64,000 bases of DNA from Panorpa germanica (lineage: Eukaryota; Arthropoda; Insecta; Mecoptera; Panorpidae). This document shows, piece after piece, positions 1 through 12,340 of this stretch. The notes under the pieces are model-generated. The model worked only from the letters and a program-made list of their open reading frames with translations. It was not told where the DNA came from and made no database searches. The stretch covers positions 8,556,001-8,620,000 of the forward strand of contig OY783216.1 in NCBI GenBank assembly GCA_963678705.1, written 5' to 3'. Every line of letters begins with the position of its first letter. The first letter of the stretch is position 1. Both the position numbers and the translations under genes were made by a program.

Positions 1-42
1 AAATTAAATATCAAAAGAGTGAGTGGAAATGAGGCTTAACAC
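1..42. repeat. Edge of a dispersed repeat shared with 59174-59215
   Basis: The first 42 bases match 59174-59215 in the same orientation with about five differences. Shared blocks include AAATTAAATATCAAAA and AGTGAGTGG. The window edge cuts this copy, so its full length cannot be judged. The family is not recognised. Confidence 0.45.
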
Positions 43-1713
43 ATTTCAACAAACTGCTACTTTAATTTTAAACACTATAAACCTAATTCGACACTGGTGA
101 GAACCTCTATATTAATTTACACAGCAAAGATACATAGATATTAATAAAGCGTTTTAATTAAGAAGTTACAAAACTTAAAGAAATTTAATAATGTAATTTA
201 GTGCCTTCCCTAAACAAACACCGGTAGTTGTTTGAATTACTGGTAAACATAATGAAGTATAACAACCAGGGGCAAGAGCAAGGGCAGGGGCGGTGGAAGA
301 CGAACTCGTGGGCGCGTGTTAATTAGACGGGCCGCCGTAACTCACGTGTTATACCACAAAATAAAAACACAACGGACCTATAATTCATGTTATATGGTCT
401 GTACATTATTAAACCTCCCCGCAAAACTCACACCCTCACTCCTCTCCTTATCAAGCATTGCTACGGGTCGCGTCGTTCAGAATTCAACCCTTCGTCGACC
501 GATAAGTGGTTGGGGTGGTGAAATAGAATAATCACATTTAAAAAAGTAGACTTATCAAAATGTTTTATAAATTCTTTTTTATTTAGTTAAAACAAAGAGG
601 TGTTATATATGCATTTACCTTTCCTGAAGAAAAACCCGTGCGGAAGAGGCTGAATACTGCGATAAAGGCAAAGAGTGTCATCTGTGTCTCTTTCTAACCG
701 AGTACTGTGTCTGCTTACCCCCTACCTCCCTTGCCTCGAATTGTATATTATATAGAAGTATTATCTTTATTTATTTGCAAATAATCATGCAAGGCATTGT
801 TTGTTTTTATATTTTTCCTTAGAAACGTAATCTTAAAATCCATGTGAGTTCCCGGGAATTCCCGCCCGAAAATTCCCACCCGTCATGTCCTAATTGGCAA
901 TCTTCCAAGAAATCAATCAAATTCCTTGATCTAGCAATTTTTTCCACTGCTCCAATACATAGTTAACCAAAAATATTTCATTTGAAATTTGTGTGAGCGT
1001 CGTTAAAACAACACCCCCTTGATAGGGTAATAAGATGTTCGTTGTACCGTGTTACAGAATGTTTCTTAATATAAAGGGGATGTTTATAATGTGAGCGAGG
1101 CCATAAATAAAACAGAACGGTATCACATCCATCAGATTAATTATTGTGTTTACAGTGTAATTGCACGGTTGGTTAATGATTGCAACAAATTCTTTAAATG
1201 TTTCCATTTCAAATCGTATAATTTCACTGATTAGCAGTAATCTATTGCAAACAATGGGTGGGGTGACTGGGTGGAGTGAGGCAGGGTGAGTTCAACTTTC
1301 ATTTTAGTTTCGTCTTATTTATTGCATGCTAGATTACAACTTCGGCTTAAGCCAATGAAAAATAAGCTGCATATGTTTTTATCCCTCAATTGAAACTTCA
1401 ACCCAGTAAACATTTTGGAGTTACTTTGCCATCATATTGAAGATGCGTATGATTTCTTTGTCATGAAAGAGCTCAGTTTCTCACAGTCGTTCATATGATA
1501 TGTCTATTTTATAGGCTACAAATGGCAAAACCATTCCACCTATCGGAATACAAATGAAGATAAAGTTGATTCGAACTATAACTAAATTGCAATGGTGATA
1601 GAAACGTCACAAAACAAGACATTTCACCAAAATGCTCATTTCACCAAACTTACGATACAATGGTAAATTTTATACTGTATACATTATAAAAAAAATTAGT
1701 AGAAGGCCCGTAA
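43..1713. other. AT-rich non-coding stretch with G-rich and GGGAATTCCC patches
   Basis: No supported gene. Bases 848-885 carry CCCGGGAATTCCCG followed by more TTCCC motifs, like the patches at 31366-31384 and 31552-31570. Bases 1256-1290 are G-rich, with tracts GGG, GGGG, GGG and GGG that could form a G-quadruplex with one long loop. The 71-codon frame at 316-531 has no recognisable content. Confidence 0.5.
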
Positions 1714-2490
1714 AAGAGAAAGGAGTACTACGAAAGGAATGGAATGGCGACAAGGGTGGCAGAGATAAAAAGAGAAGGAGGCACAAGTGTGGAAGAGGAG
1801 CTAAGGAGAAGATACAGGGAGATACAGCAACAGGAAAGAATGGAAAAAATTGAGAAGAGCAATTACAACACAAGATATAAAAGGATTTGGGTGAGAAAGA
1901 TACCACAATACTTAAGAGAAAAAGACGCAAAAAGCAGGAGAAAGATTGCCAGATTTAGATTAGGAAACGAGGAGAAAGGAAACAGATACAGGGCAAATAG
2001 CAAGCAAAGGATGTGTAGAGTATGCGGAACTGAGATTTAAACATTGGAGCACATTAAGTTTTCATGTGAGAAAAAAGTAATGAGCGAGAAAAATATTGTG
2101 CAGTTATTAAAGGGAAGCAGTGAAGGGAAGAGGAAAAGGAATGATGATACAGTGATGTCTAATAAAAACATGCGAACACCTAGTTTCCATTACAAACCAT
2201 AATGTGATAGACGTAAAAGGCGGGAGAAGTGCAAATGAAGACAGAAGGGAAGAAGGATAGTGAAAATATAATAGAGGGTTTGTCGAGAGGAGACAAAGAA
2301 GACAAGAGGTGAGAATAAAGGAGGACTAGGGAAAATGAAGGGAGAGGGTAAAGAGAAGAAAAAGCAGAAAGTACTTTTGGAAATAGAAAGGTCTAGAATA
2401 GTTTAAGTTAAAGTTCTATGAAATGTATTAAGAATGTAGATTGTAAAGCCGAAAGGCACATAATTAATATAATATAATAATAACATTAAT
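1714..2490 (+). mobile_element. R1-like non-LTR retrotransposon (LINE), 5'-truncated 3' end
   Basis: Frame 1714-2040 reads KRKEYYERNGMATR and later IARFRLGNEEKGNRYR, QRMCRVCGTEI, the C-terminal end of ORF2 in a LINE family common in insects. An in-frame TAA at 2038-2040 interrupts it, after which the same frame resumes with TLEHIKFSCEKK. Counting the stop as one residue this makes a C-x2-C-x8-H-x4-C knuckle. The 3' UTR from about 2217 matches 48938-49248 closely. It ends in the stem-loop at 2442-2460 and an AT-rich tail of ATAATA units. There is no reverse transcriptase domain, so the copy is dead. The sense strand is strongly purine-rich. No clear target-site duplication was found. Confidence 0.75.
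2442..2460 (+). other. LINE 3' stem-loop with GAAA tetraloop (copy 1)
   Basis: TGT-AAA-GCC-GAAA-GGC-ACA can fold as a GCC/GGC stem capped by a GAAA (GNRA-type) loop, with an outer TGT/ACA stem after an AAA bulge. The same string recurs at 49205-49223 and 53780-53798 just before each copy's AT-rich tail. A role in template recognition by the reverse transcriptase is inference from other stringent LINEs. Confidence 0.5.
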
Positions 2491-4029
2491 TAACAATAAA
2501 GTACTGCTAAGCCTAGTTAAAATTAAAAGAATTACGCAAATTGTCATAGTATTAAGTACAATCTCGTTATGTATATATGTATATATATATAATAATTGTC
2601 TATCTGTGAAAGTCGTGTCAAGGTTAAATACATATAACACCTAACGCTTTAAATTTTAACATAATTAATCGATTTAGTAGAATATACGTATAAATAATGT
2701 AATAGCTAATACAAAAACCATGTTTATCAACAACAACTAATAATATGTTTTTAATTATTAGTTACTAAGCAAAGCACAAAGTGTAATTAACAAATCCCAT
2801 GTGTATTAAATATTTTCTATAAAAAAAACAAAACAAAAGTTTCAAAACTATTTTATCGTTTAAGTGCGACAATTGCGTGTTCATTTTTCACTGTCTTTTG
2901 TTGGCTGTATTGAAAACAGTGTGTTCTATCTGTTTTACATTCTCACCTTTACCCTTCCTCCACCGTTTAATGGTCTTGTATACTATACTTGTACAGTTCT
3001 ATGTATATGTAACATTACAAACTGTATAAAAGCTCACACAATAAGTACCACCCTAAGAATTGTAGCAAACTTCCCGCAGTGTATCAAACCACGAGGCATT
3101 TCAATGGGAGATAGCATCACGTGAAGAATGGAAGTTCACAGATAAAAGAAAATAAAATATTAATGAATAATTGCAGTTTGTTATTAAGATTAGAGATATG
3201 CATTGCTGCATTAACGTTAGAGCTTTTTAGGTATGGCCCAGAAGCTTTATATAATCATTAAACGTATTAGGCAGCGATGGTGTTCGCGAAATAAGACGAC
3301 ATTTCAATCGAGGGTAATATCAAAAGAAAAAGATTCTCTTCTCCAAAATGAAATACTAAAAATAACCTTTTACGGAACAAAATATAAATATTTATATTTA
3401 GTGTCTGTGACAAATAGCTACACCCCATTACTTCTAAATATACACACAATTTGTCATAAATTTTAAATCACAATCGTAATAACGTGAACTCAAGGGAGGA
3501 TCAATCTAAATACGTAATATCATAATTAGTTATAAATAACTTAATGATTTACGGTTTAAAAATAACCCTAATCAAAGTCTAACAGATGCCGATAAATAAA
3601 ATATAATATTTTTGAAATACACTGCTCAATATAACAGCGCCATCTCTGAATAAAAAAATTAATTAGATGTCAGAATCAGTAATGAGTTATAAAATGATAG
3701 CAGAGATAGCTCTCTATGTTAAGAAATAAAAGTAAACGTAATGTTTCCTGACTTATACGGTAATCGATTTATTAAGGATTAATTGAAGAATTTAAGAACA
3801 GAGCGAAAAGGTTTAGTTAACTCTTTATTTAGGTCTGTTAAATGTAAATCTATTTTAAGTTAAGATCTGCATATTTTAAACGAATGTGAACCCTAATAAA
3901 AATAGCAAAAAGTATTTGAAATATCGATATATTCATTTGTTTTAGATAATTTTTGGCTTTAAGTATGAAATTTACCAAACATATTATACGTGAAGACCTA
4001 TTTAGTGCAACTATTGAATAATGTGATTA
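2491..4029. other. AT-rich stretch without recognisable genes
   Basis: It contains only frames of 60-86 codons (2864-3124, 3233-3466 and 3267-3449 on the other strand), with no family resemblance, AT-driven composition and no flanking splice signals. A short CGCCATCT motif lies near 3639. Confidence 0.5.
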
Positions 4030-4680
4030 TATTAAAAGGAGGGGTATGGTTTAAATTATTTTAATTTATTTTTGTTAATGTAAAACATATTAAGTTTAAT
4101 GTGTGAAAATTTGAAGTTGATTGGAGTAAAACTGTCGGAGATATAGAGTCTTTCTTTGAAACTGTTATACGCGTTTTCTTACACTTAGCTTTTTCAGAAT
4201 CGGTGCCCTCTAGCACAAAATCTACTGCACCGATCCTATTGAAATTTTACACACTCTTTCTTTACATAAATACCAAGGTAACGCTGTCGAGTTTTTTTTT
4301 ATTTTAAAGTATTTAAAAATAACAAAGTTTCTGTTTTTTTTCATGGAAAATCGGTATTTTGACTTCTAAGTGCTGTAAAAAATTTAAAAATCAATAAAAA
4401 GAAAACTCGACAAGGTTACCTGCAGAAGCTTATCAACTAATGAAATCATTTTAGTTTTTTAATTTCAAAGAATCTAGTGATGAGTTATGAGTTACACCGC
4501 AATGTTACTTTTTTTTGTGCCGTCTACGGAGATTCGCTCTCAATAACTCATTTCTTGATATTTATTTATGAAAATTTTACAAAGTATTCTTTAAATGTTA
4601 TTTTATCATACAGTAATTATATAAATTATTATATATTAACTGTGTCGTTCAAAAACATAATCAAAAATATGCTTCTTCTG
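4030..4680 (+). repeat. Unclassified dispersed repeat, copy 1
   Basis: It aligns along its length with 55790-56165 (same strand, with an internal deletion) and with 46490-46985 (opposite strand). Landmarks are TTGGAGTAAAACTGTCGG, ACACTTAGCTTTTTCAGA, CTACTGCACCGATCC and TTTACATAAATACC. It has no coding capacity and no visible terminal inverted repeat. It resembles non-autonomous repeats I have seen in arthropod genomes, but I cannot name the family. Confidence 0.65.
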
Positions 4681-4689
4681 TATTAATAC

Positions 4690-5554
4690 ATTGCCTGTTA
4701 ACTACAGCATTGTGCAAGTATATTTAAGTATTCTACGTTATAGGACAAGATATTAGTAAAATTTAACCATTTCTAAAGTTCTGACATATGTCAGGGGTAA
4801 CAAACAAAAGAGCAATATCAAATATCAGTAGCATTATACTACTATATCATAAACACACCGCGATAATCATTCATTTTCTCCATAAATATATGTTACTAGT
4901 TTCAAGCCACATTTTCTAACAACTTAATGCAACGATATACGATACGATACGAAACATATTCGCGGTATGATTAAAGTTTAGCAAAATATAAACATCATAA
5001 CAGTGTTTATATCAAAAGAATATAAATATATTTACATATATAATATATACATAGTACATAGTACATAATTATAGAAAGAAGCACGCAACAAGGCTAATTG
5101 GAATTCATGTTTGCTCTATAATGAAGCGTGATCTAAAAGATAAAGAAAATGGTTGTTTAAAAATACATAGAATCAATAACTTATACACAGCACCCTAAGG
5201 TAAATCGTAAGTCAGGGGTGCACCGTACCCCCTATCCCAACACCCCGTACAGTCTGCATTATACCATCAATTTTATATTTATGTCATAATCAACGGATTC
5301 AATTAAGTATAACTGCCCACATATAAAATCGACATACTTATACATTTTTTGTTTTAATTTTAGAAGAATGCAAACTACAAATTGTTTACTCTAAAATATA
5401 AAATACGGCAGTACAGTGATCTTTCTTATCGTTCGTGATTAAAACTTATAATCTGTGATAAATAAAATTAATTTTCGGCTTGTGAAAAATAAATATTAAA
5501 TAAAGCACATACATTTAATGAAAGGAAGAACTAAAGTAAAGGATACTTAGTTCT
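4690..5554. other. AT-rich stretch with small tandem motifs
   Basis: Short local repeats include GATAC units at about 4934-4950 and ACATAGT units at about 5048-5066. A C-rich patch at 5221-5250 resembles others scattered through the window. No gene is supported. Confidence 0.45.
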
Positions 5555-5756
5555 TAAGTCTTCATGTGAGAAAAAGGTAATAAGCGAAAAGAATATTGGG
5601 CAGTTTTTAAAGGGAGGCAATGAAGGGAAGAAGTGGATGGCGGAGATAGAGAAAAGGAGCGAGGAAAGAGAAACAAGAGGGCAGAGTAGAAACAAGAGGG
5701 AGAGTAGCAGGAGGAGCGAATCAGCAGCAGTATTAGTCTTGTTTTCATTTTTATAA
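5555..5756 (+). mobile_element. R1-like LINE, C-terminal ORF2 fragment with intact end
   Basis: From 5562 the frame reads SCEKKVISEKNIGQFLKGG, then NEGKKWMAEIEKRSEERET, and runs to TAA at 5754-5756 without interruption. It matches the region of the 1714-2490 copy that begins HIKFSCEKKV. Homology starts abruptly near 5555, so this is another 5'-truncated insertion or a fragment of one. The reading frame is better preserved than in the first copy. Confidence 0.65.
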
Positions 5757-5929
5757 GGATAATTTGTTTTTCGTTTGGATTATATATTTATATTTATATT
5801 TAATAAGGATCAAAATAGAATTAAGCACAATGACATGTAAATAAATGAGTTAAGGCACAATAATGTAGTGCCAAATGGCAAAAACATTAAAATAAAATAA
5901 TAATAATAAGTAAAGAATATTATAAAAGA

Positions 5930-6240
5930 AGAGGATTAGCGGTGAAGAAGATTGAAAGGATAGGGATACTAAAGTACAGCAGACGGAGAGAGTGGAGCAG
6001 AGGAATCCAGGCACAACGTGAGACATAGATAGGCGTAGAACAAGAGGAGGTCGGAGAGATATAAATATAGAAAAAGAAAGAGGAAGCAAATATTGGAGAA
6101 GTGAATTAGAGAGAACGTTCAGAAAGAGGTAAAAGTAGCAAAAACTAGATCAAATGAGGAGGAAGAAGATGAATGGTGGAAGTAAGATGAAGAAAAGGAG
6201 AGAAAAATTGAAACAGAAGAAGTGAATGATATTTTTAAAT
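5930..6240 (+). mobile_element. Possible degenerate LINE fragment (purine-rich)
   Basis: A strongly purine-rich plus strand with short peptide stretches such as REWSRGIQAQRET, ending near a TGTAAAGATTTTGTAAGACC string that loosely recalls the LINE 3' end. Frames are broken by many stops. It is assigned by composition and position only. Confidence 0.3.
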
Positions 6241-7463
6241 CTCTGCTTATTAGAAAATAAAATTTTAAACAAATGTAAAGATTTTGTAAGACCATAGTAC
6301 GATACATTCTGTGACTAAAACATAAAATTAAAACTAAAATTTAAAGTTATAATAAAAATTAAGTGAGAATATTCTTTATTCTTAATGTTCTTGATTTGTG
6401 TTCGAGTGTATTTTAAACCCGGATTACCATTGACTGAATTGTACTTGTTCTGTCGATACACGGGAACAGGTAATCTCCATTTAAGCCGATTGTCGATCAA
6501 TGCTGATTCAAAACATATTTATCTATTTATATTCATGAAAGTTTCAAGGCAGTTGTTCAAGGTAGTTCCGCGAAACAGTTTTAATAAAGATATTATTTAG
6601 ATTCCATCAGAATTTTATTTTTAAATCATCACGAAAATCTAAATATATTAAAATACGTGTATTTATTCCACTCGGTAAATCGTTTCTCATTTCATGACGT
6701 GAAATAAAGGTTATAACGGCAAATTTGAAAAAACAACTGAATTTTGTTATATAATTTATTATAAGTTATTAATTTACAAACCAGGTGAAAAATATAACGC
6801 AGCGTAGCTCCTTAATTAGCTTGTAGTAAGCTAACGAGTGTGAAACTAGCTCTGTAATACAATTTCTATATAGTAAGTGGAAAGTGACTCTTGAAATTAG
6901 ATTGTGGCAAGCTAGCAAGTGTGCAAGACTAGGTATTTAACATATCAATATGATAAGATAATATTGAAGGAAATATTTTAACAAAGTTATAAAAACAAAA
7001 TACAACAACCATGTGTGCTATCATATTTATTCGGTTTCCTTACTATCTCTAACTTCCCACACCCCCATCACTCTGCTAGCGCTCGTTTTGCACGACTCGG
7101 CACAACGATGTTTATTGCAGAAGCAACGCAATTTGTTACGTACATAACTTTCATGGTTGTATTTAATAAAGTTTAAGATATAAAAATAAATAAAAAAGTA
7201 TTCTTTGAGTAAAATAATATATTTAAACAGATACATACACACAAGTACATTTGGTATATACTTTGGTATGTACTTTACGAATACATAACAATGAATGAAC
7301 AATCTATCTTAATGTTAGCTAATTTTATACTGAGTTCTACGTTAGTTTTAGCTAACTGGTTCGTTTTGCATTTAGTCCGTAGTAGCTGTTAATTTTGGTA
7401 AGCACATTTTTTCATGTAACCGTTTAGTTTGTCACACATTATATTTGTTACGTTCTGCTTTCC

Positions 7464-7466
<3 letters not shown>
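6241..7466. other. Non-coding stretch with an imperfect duplication
   Basis: Segments near 6811-6850 and 6889-6934 share the pattern TAGCTTGTAGTAAGCTA / TAGATTGTGGCAAGCTA followed by a GAGTGTG or AAGTGTG block, about 80 bp apart. No gene is supported. The 91-codon minus frame at 7027-7302 is AT-driven. Confidence 0.35.

Positions 7467-7538
<72 letters not shown>
7467..7538. repeat. (AT)36 microsatellite
   Basis: An uninterrupted AT dinucleotide run of 72 bases. Confidence 0.97.
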
Positions 7539-7541
<3 letters not shown>

Positions 7542-9151
7542 GGTCTAGTTTCTAACAAATCAAATTACATGAAAAATCAATGTCCTCTCTTTTAGTTTGG
7601 TATGGCACTTAGTGTATTAGAAATACAAATATATCAATCTTTCCCTGTCAAAGTTACATTATTAGCAGCATAGGCTCGAAATATATTTCAGAATATCTGT
7701 TTATGCTGTGTACAATGTGACAACTGACAAAATAACTAAAATGAGTTATCATATTAGAAAAATAAAGAGCTACTCGATGGTACAGAAATCAAAATCAAAT
7801 TATATTCGTAAACTTAAGTTATTTATAAGAGACACTTTGTGATATGTGAAGAAAAACAACAACAAACAAACTTGATAGCAATCAAACCTAGAAAATGTAA
7901 GTTTGATTCGGAGATCGAAAGGTTTTAAAATTAGTATTTCATTCAAAAAAATCAATTTGTCTTAACCAAAAATGTTTCTGTAAGATTGATGCTTACCAAA
8001 ATTGATATAATTTAATTTGTTTAAATTCATAACACTGTAAAAGGCTAAATAAACTTAAAAACACTGAATCTATAAAAACAGAATTGTGTAACAAGCCCCT
8101 TTTATTGAAAACTACGATTTCACAACAATCACCGTGTATTCACAATAAATATATATAAGATCTATTCTTTAGTTGTCCCGAAAGCGATATGAATGATACG
8201 CCACTGCTTATATCCATCTCAAACAATGTTGAAACATTCAGGAAAAATAAATATGTAGGTTAATTACAATAGACCCTTAAATAATTACTAGAATACACCC
8301 TTATATGAACCGATCGGCAAGGGTTGAAGGTTAGGAACGGACAGCCACCCAAGCTGAGGGATAAATTAGGATATCAAACATTAATTATCATTATTTATAT
8401 CTAATTTAGAGGTGGACAACATAACTTACTTTCAATTTACTCAATTAGTAAAATGAATGATGGAGGATACTTCGTAACAAATAATATTGAACCGAAGTTT
8501 GAAGTGACATGTTCAAACACATATTAATCATAATCCATAAATACACGGATAGCCTGGGTCCATGTCCACGTCCACGTCCACGTCGGATTCCTGGAGAAGT
8601 TGGTTGCTATGCTGGTGAAAACGTAGACATACGTAGGCGTGTATTTTTTATTATTTAACGGCGGAATCTTTCTGATGCTGAGTTCTACGCATCACTCACG
8701 ACCTCTTATTACGTTGTAGGTTGATGTAACGCTAAACACGGTTATGTGTATTTAACCTTTATCTAACATAACAAGAGTTATCTATTACGTCACAAAAAAT
8801 TACCTAACACACAAAGTTTTAAGACTTATTTTTCGACATTTATAATATAAGTAAAATTGTTCAGGCCCTTTTTAGGATTATTGAATATTAGGAACACTCT
8901 ATTAAGGATTATAAAAAATAGGACACTCTTATATTAAATATTACCAAAAGCCTTATTGACTTTATCAATAAAACTAATTTAATCTTTTTGTATGTTGTAA
9001 ATGTTTAAAAATGTATATATTGTTTTAAATGCTAATAACTGTTGAAAGTTTTTTTTATTAATAATTTATCGGGCTTCTTAGGACCATTTTTCGGCCTTGT
9101 TAATATATTTCATTAATATTTTACATATCTACATTTTATTTATTATTACTC
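7539..9151. other. AT-rich stretch, no gene seen
   Basis: The only notable structure is a short CCACGT hexamer array at about 8562-8585. No ORF above 60 codons and no recognisable repeat family. Confidence 0.45.
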
Positions 9152-9319
9152 CTAAACTTTTAAACCCGCTATATGCCATATCCTGTCTATCACTAAGCAC
9201 ACTGGCCACCTCGGATATCTCAGTAGTTCCTGCAAATTCGTTGGCAACACCACTCCATTTTTTGTCATAACTCTGTATAAATTATTTCTGCAGGCCTCCG
9301 TTTCTCTACATTGGAAGAC
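9152..9319 (-). other. GC-elevated island open in several frames
   Basis: The minus-strand frame from 9319 to a TAG at 9154-9152 reads, in part, RVMTKNGVVLPTNLQELL and RYPRWPVCLVIDRIW. An overlapping minus frame (KKWSGVANEFAGTTEIS) and two plus-strand frames are also open across most of the island. The composition is unlike the flanks. It may be a decayed transposon or an exon. I do not recognise the peptide. Confidence 0.2.
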
Positions 9320-11758
9320 TTATGAAAGTTGATGCACTGAAGTAAATATTAAAAAAAAAAAATTTACCAAATTTTATTTAAGTAAAATTAAATTTGATGA
9401 ATTTTTATGATACAAACCAATGATTTTTATGCAATCTAGGTAACAGTAATGCAGCTATGAATATTGTCTTCATTGAAGCTGGTCGCTGGACACCGTTACT
9501 TTAATTTTAGACTTTATCTTTTAGTTCTGGGCTCAATGACACACTTGGGTTTCACTCAGAGTAGAATTACGAAACTGTGTATGAAGTCATTTTAAAATTT
9601 CACCCGATTTCGCGCCTCCATTATCGAGAACACGAATAATAACACGTTGTTCAACAGACGCTGATACTTTCTGTCCACTCATAGAGATATTTAAATTGCG
9701 GGCGTTAGTGTGAGAGCCGTCTACATGGAAAGCGTGATGCTCGCGTCACTACATACAAAAATAAACAAATTTCCGGTTTATATTTGAATGGCTCGCGTAG
9801 CAACTTTAATTTTACTTTACAGCAGCTTAGTTAAAGTACTCTGCAACTTATTTAACCATTAATTATTTCCTGTTGTATTAAAACAACTTAATTTTGACGC
9901 CTTGACGCACTGTCCAACTAAACAAAACTTTATCGAAAAAGTTCCGCATCTAACAAACGAAGGGACACGTTCATAAATTACAATTTCCTCCGAAGAAATA
10001 ATAGAAAAGGGAAGTAGAGAAGTGAGATACAGGGTCCTGTGAAACCAGGAAGCTTATAGAGTTCATCCAACAACCCTCTGTAACCGTGTAGGGTAAAATC
10101 TAACGTCTATAAAACTATTAGGGTTGATTTCTCATTAATATGCCAACTTGCAAAATGTCATTCAACAGTTTTCTACAGAGCTTTAGTATTAGCTTTTATA
10201 AAGTTTACTTTTTAGTGACAAAATTTGATTTATTAGAAGCAAATTAGATTTTTGTAATGAATGTTTAATAAAATAACGACCTTTTTGTGTGGAAATGTGT
10301 TTTATGAAACCGATGAAAAAAAAAAGAAAACGAGGAAGAAGAGTTTTCCTTTTTTTAATTCAAAAATAAATCACCCTGAGGGAAATATGTTTGATAACTG
10401 TTGACGTTGTTTTGTAAAAATATATACGAGTATGTGTATAAACTTGTATTTCCGTTTCTATGTCGATGGCAACAGGGTATTAGTCCGCAGGGGGGAAATG
10501 TTAGTCCTGTGAAAACTAACGCGTCGCTCTATTGATTTGTACATCGATGAATTGATGCATGTTAAACAAATTAACTTTGCAAACGTTGCTAATTGTTAAA
10601 TACATTAATGCTTTACTTGATACAATAAATCAATGCAGGCGCACTGTCGGCTTATGAACTAATTTCATACTGCGAGAGAATATTTAAAATATATGGTAAT
10701 ATTCTAAATAGAACATGCACCAGATATACTGCGAATTTTCCAAAACTTATGTATTTTTATGTGGTAAATGCGGTCCTGTTGATAGTACATTTTTAATATA
10801 ACCTTAAATAATTGTACATCCACATTATTCACCAAAAACGTCAAATTCTGGTAATAAGCGTGTACATATTTTAAATAATAAGTACAAGAGATACCCTCCA
10901 GTCGAAACGAAGGAACCAGCATCTCATAATTCATACGCTGACTGCCGCAAGCCTGGGGCCAACATCATTTTAATTTTATAGTAGTTAAGTCTTGTCAACA
11001 GAGACAGAATTGTCTGCCATCTTCTTTTATTACCGTAGACAGCCAATAGAGGCGCTAGAGTACAATAATACTCACTTTATATACATTCGTCGTAGTATGA
11101 AACATTTTTGTGCTTTTTTAATTGACATTTTGTTTTTTTTTCCTTTTCTAATGAAAGTAAAATGTTTTGTGGTGAATAGGGAAAGGATCTGAATCGTTTA
11201 TATAACGGAAGTTGATACGTTATACGACGATGTTGATGTTTTCGATCACTTAGTTAGAAAGCCTCTCTTTATTACGAAGGATCGAACAGTGATGTACTGG
11301 TATTGAAATGTAAAAGTAAAACCAATTTCTCTTTTATTTAAATTTGCAATGTTAGTTTAATTTTTTTACTTTTTGGTTTTTTCTTGCTACGTAATGTAGT
11401 ATTATATAACTGGATTATATAATCCACATTTTGTAGAATTATAAAAGTATAGACAATAAAAAAAAGTATAAAAAGTACAGCTGTCAAACTTTTGTTCTAA
11501 AAATAAGTCCAAGTACAATTTTATGATTACTTTAGAATGATGAAGAAAGCGAATTGAGTTCAATTTCTTATATAATTTAAAAGTTATCTATATTATCTAT
11601 ATATAATGATAGTCTAGTATGCTACATCCTAATATGCTTGCAATTTTCGTGTATTTATCACTCAGTAAGAATTAAGATTTAGATTGATTGTGCGAAAAAG
11701 TAGAAAAAAGCCTTAAGCTTAATGTAGAAAAACAAAAGAGGTAAAAATGGATGTGAGC
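9320..11758. other. AT-rich stretch, no gene seen
   Basis: It carries the motif CCAATAGAGGCGCT at 11043-11056, nearly the complement of GCGCCCTCTATTGG at 28527-28540. Frames at 10704-10934 (-) and 10992-11192 (+) have no recognisable features. Confidence 0.4.
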
Positions 11759-12013
11759 CTTAGAGCATATATATATGGAGTGTGAATAGTCTATGTTTCC
11801 TGTAGATTAAAAGTGTGTCCAAAATATGTGCGAGAGAGAAAGGTATTAATCCTATTTGCTCTTTTTGCACATGTATCGAAAGTAACAGTTGACAAGTCAG
11901 AGCTGTCTAGATATAATACATGACAGTTGTTAAATATAACATTATATTGATGTAGAGAAATTTGGACACACTTTCAGGTCCTGTTTTCACTCTAAATATA
12001 TATATGCTCTAAG
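11759..12013. mobile_element. Non-autonomous inverted-repeat element (MITE)
   Basis: The left end CTTAGAGCATATATATAT is the reverse complement of the right end at about 11996-12013. The inverted repeat continues imperfectly for about 65 bp, including AGTGTGTCCAAA on the left against TTTGGACACACTTT on the right. The 8-bp flanks are ATGTGAGC and ATGTCAAC (6 of 8 identical), so a decayed 8-bp target duplication is possible, which would suggest hAT. The 255-bp length and lack of ORF fit a MITE. Confidence 0.6.
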
Positions 12014-12120
12014 ATGTCAACGGGATGAAAAGAAGAAAGAGCGCGAGTGAGAAAAAAGAGTGAAACAGAAAAACAAAGATCCAAAAAAGATCAAATTTTA
12101 TTGATAAACAATCCAAGTTA

Positions 12121-12340
12121 AAGGGCCAACAACTAATAAAATAAATACGTCACACAATAGGTATAAGGGGCAGTAGGACTAATAAACTGGATAAAGTGAC
12201 ATCTATTCTAAAATTAGACTAGAAGAATATTATTTTATGAAATACGTGAAGCCACAACAGGGGGTGATTTCCACAGGTTATGATATTAAAAGGGGAACAA
12301 AGGTGGTTATTAAAAAAGTTATGGATGACCCGTATTTAGT
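12121..12340 (+). mobile_element. Short DNA element, GGGCCA-ended family, copy 1
   Basis: It begins AAAGGGCCAACAACTAAT with ATACGTCACACAA close behind, and ends near TTATGGATGACCCG, so the ends are imperfect inverted repeats. Interior landmarks TGACATCTATTCTAAAATT and CACAACAGG line up with 22998-23080 of the copy at 22901. There is no ORF of its own. Confidence 0.5.

Noticed and set aside
7467-7538. Origin or promoter function for the AT tract
   Set aside because: It is a plain (AT)n microsatellite with nothing attached to suggest function.
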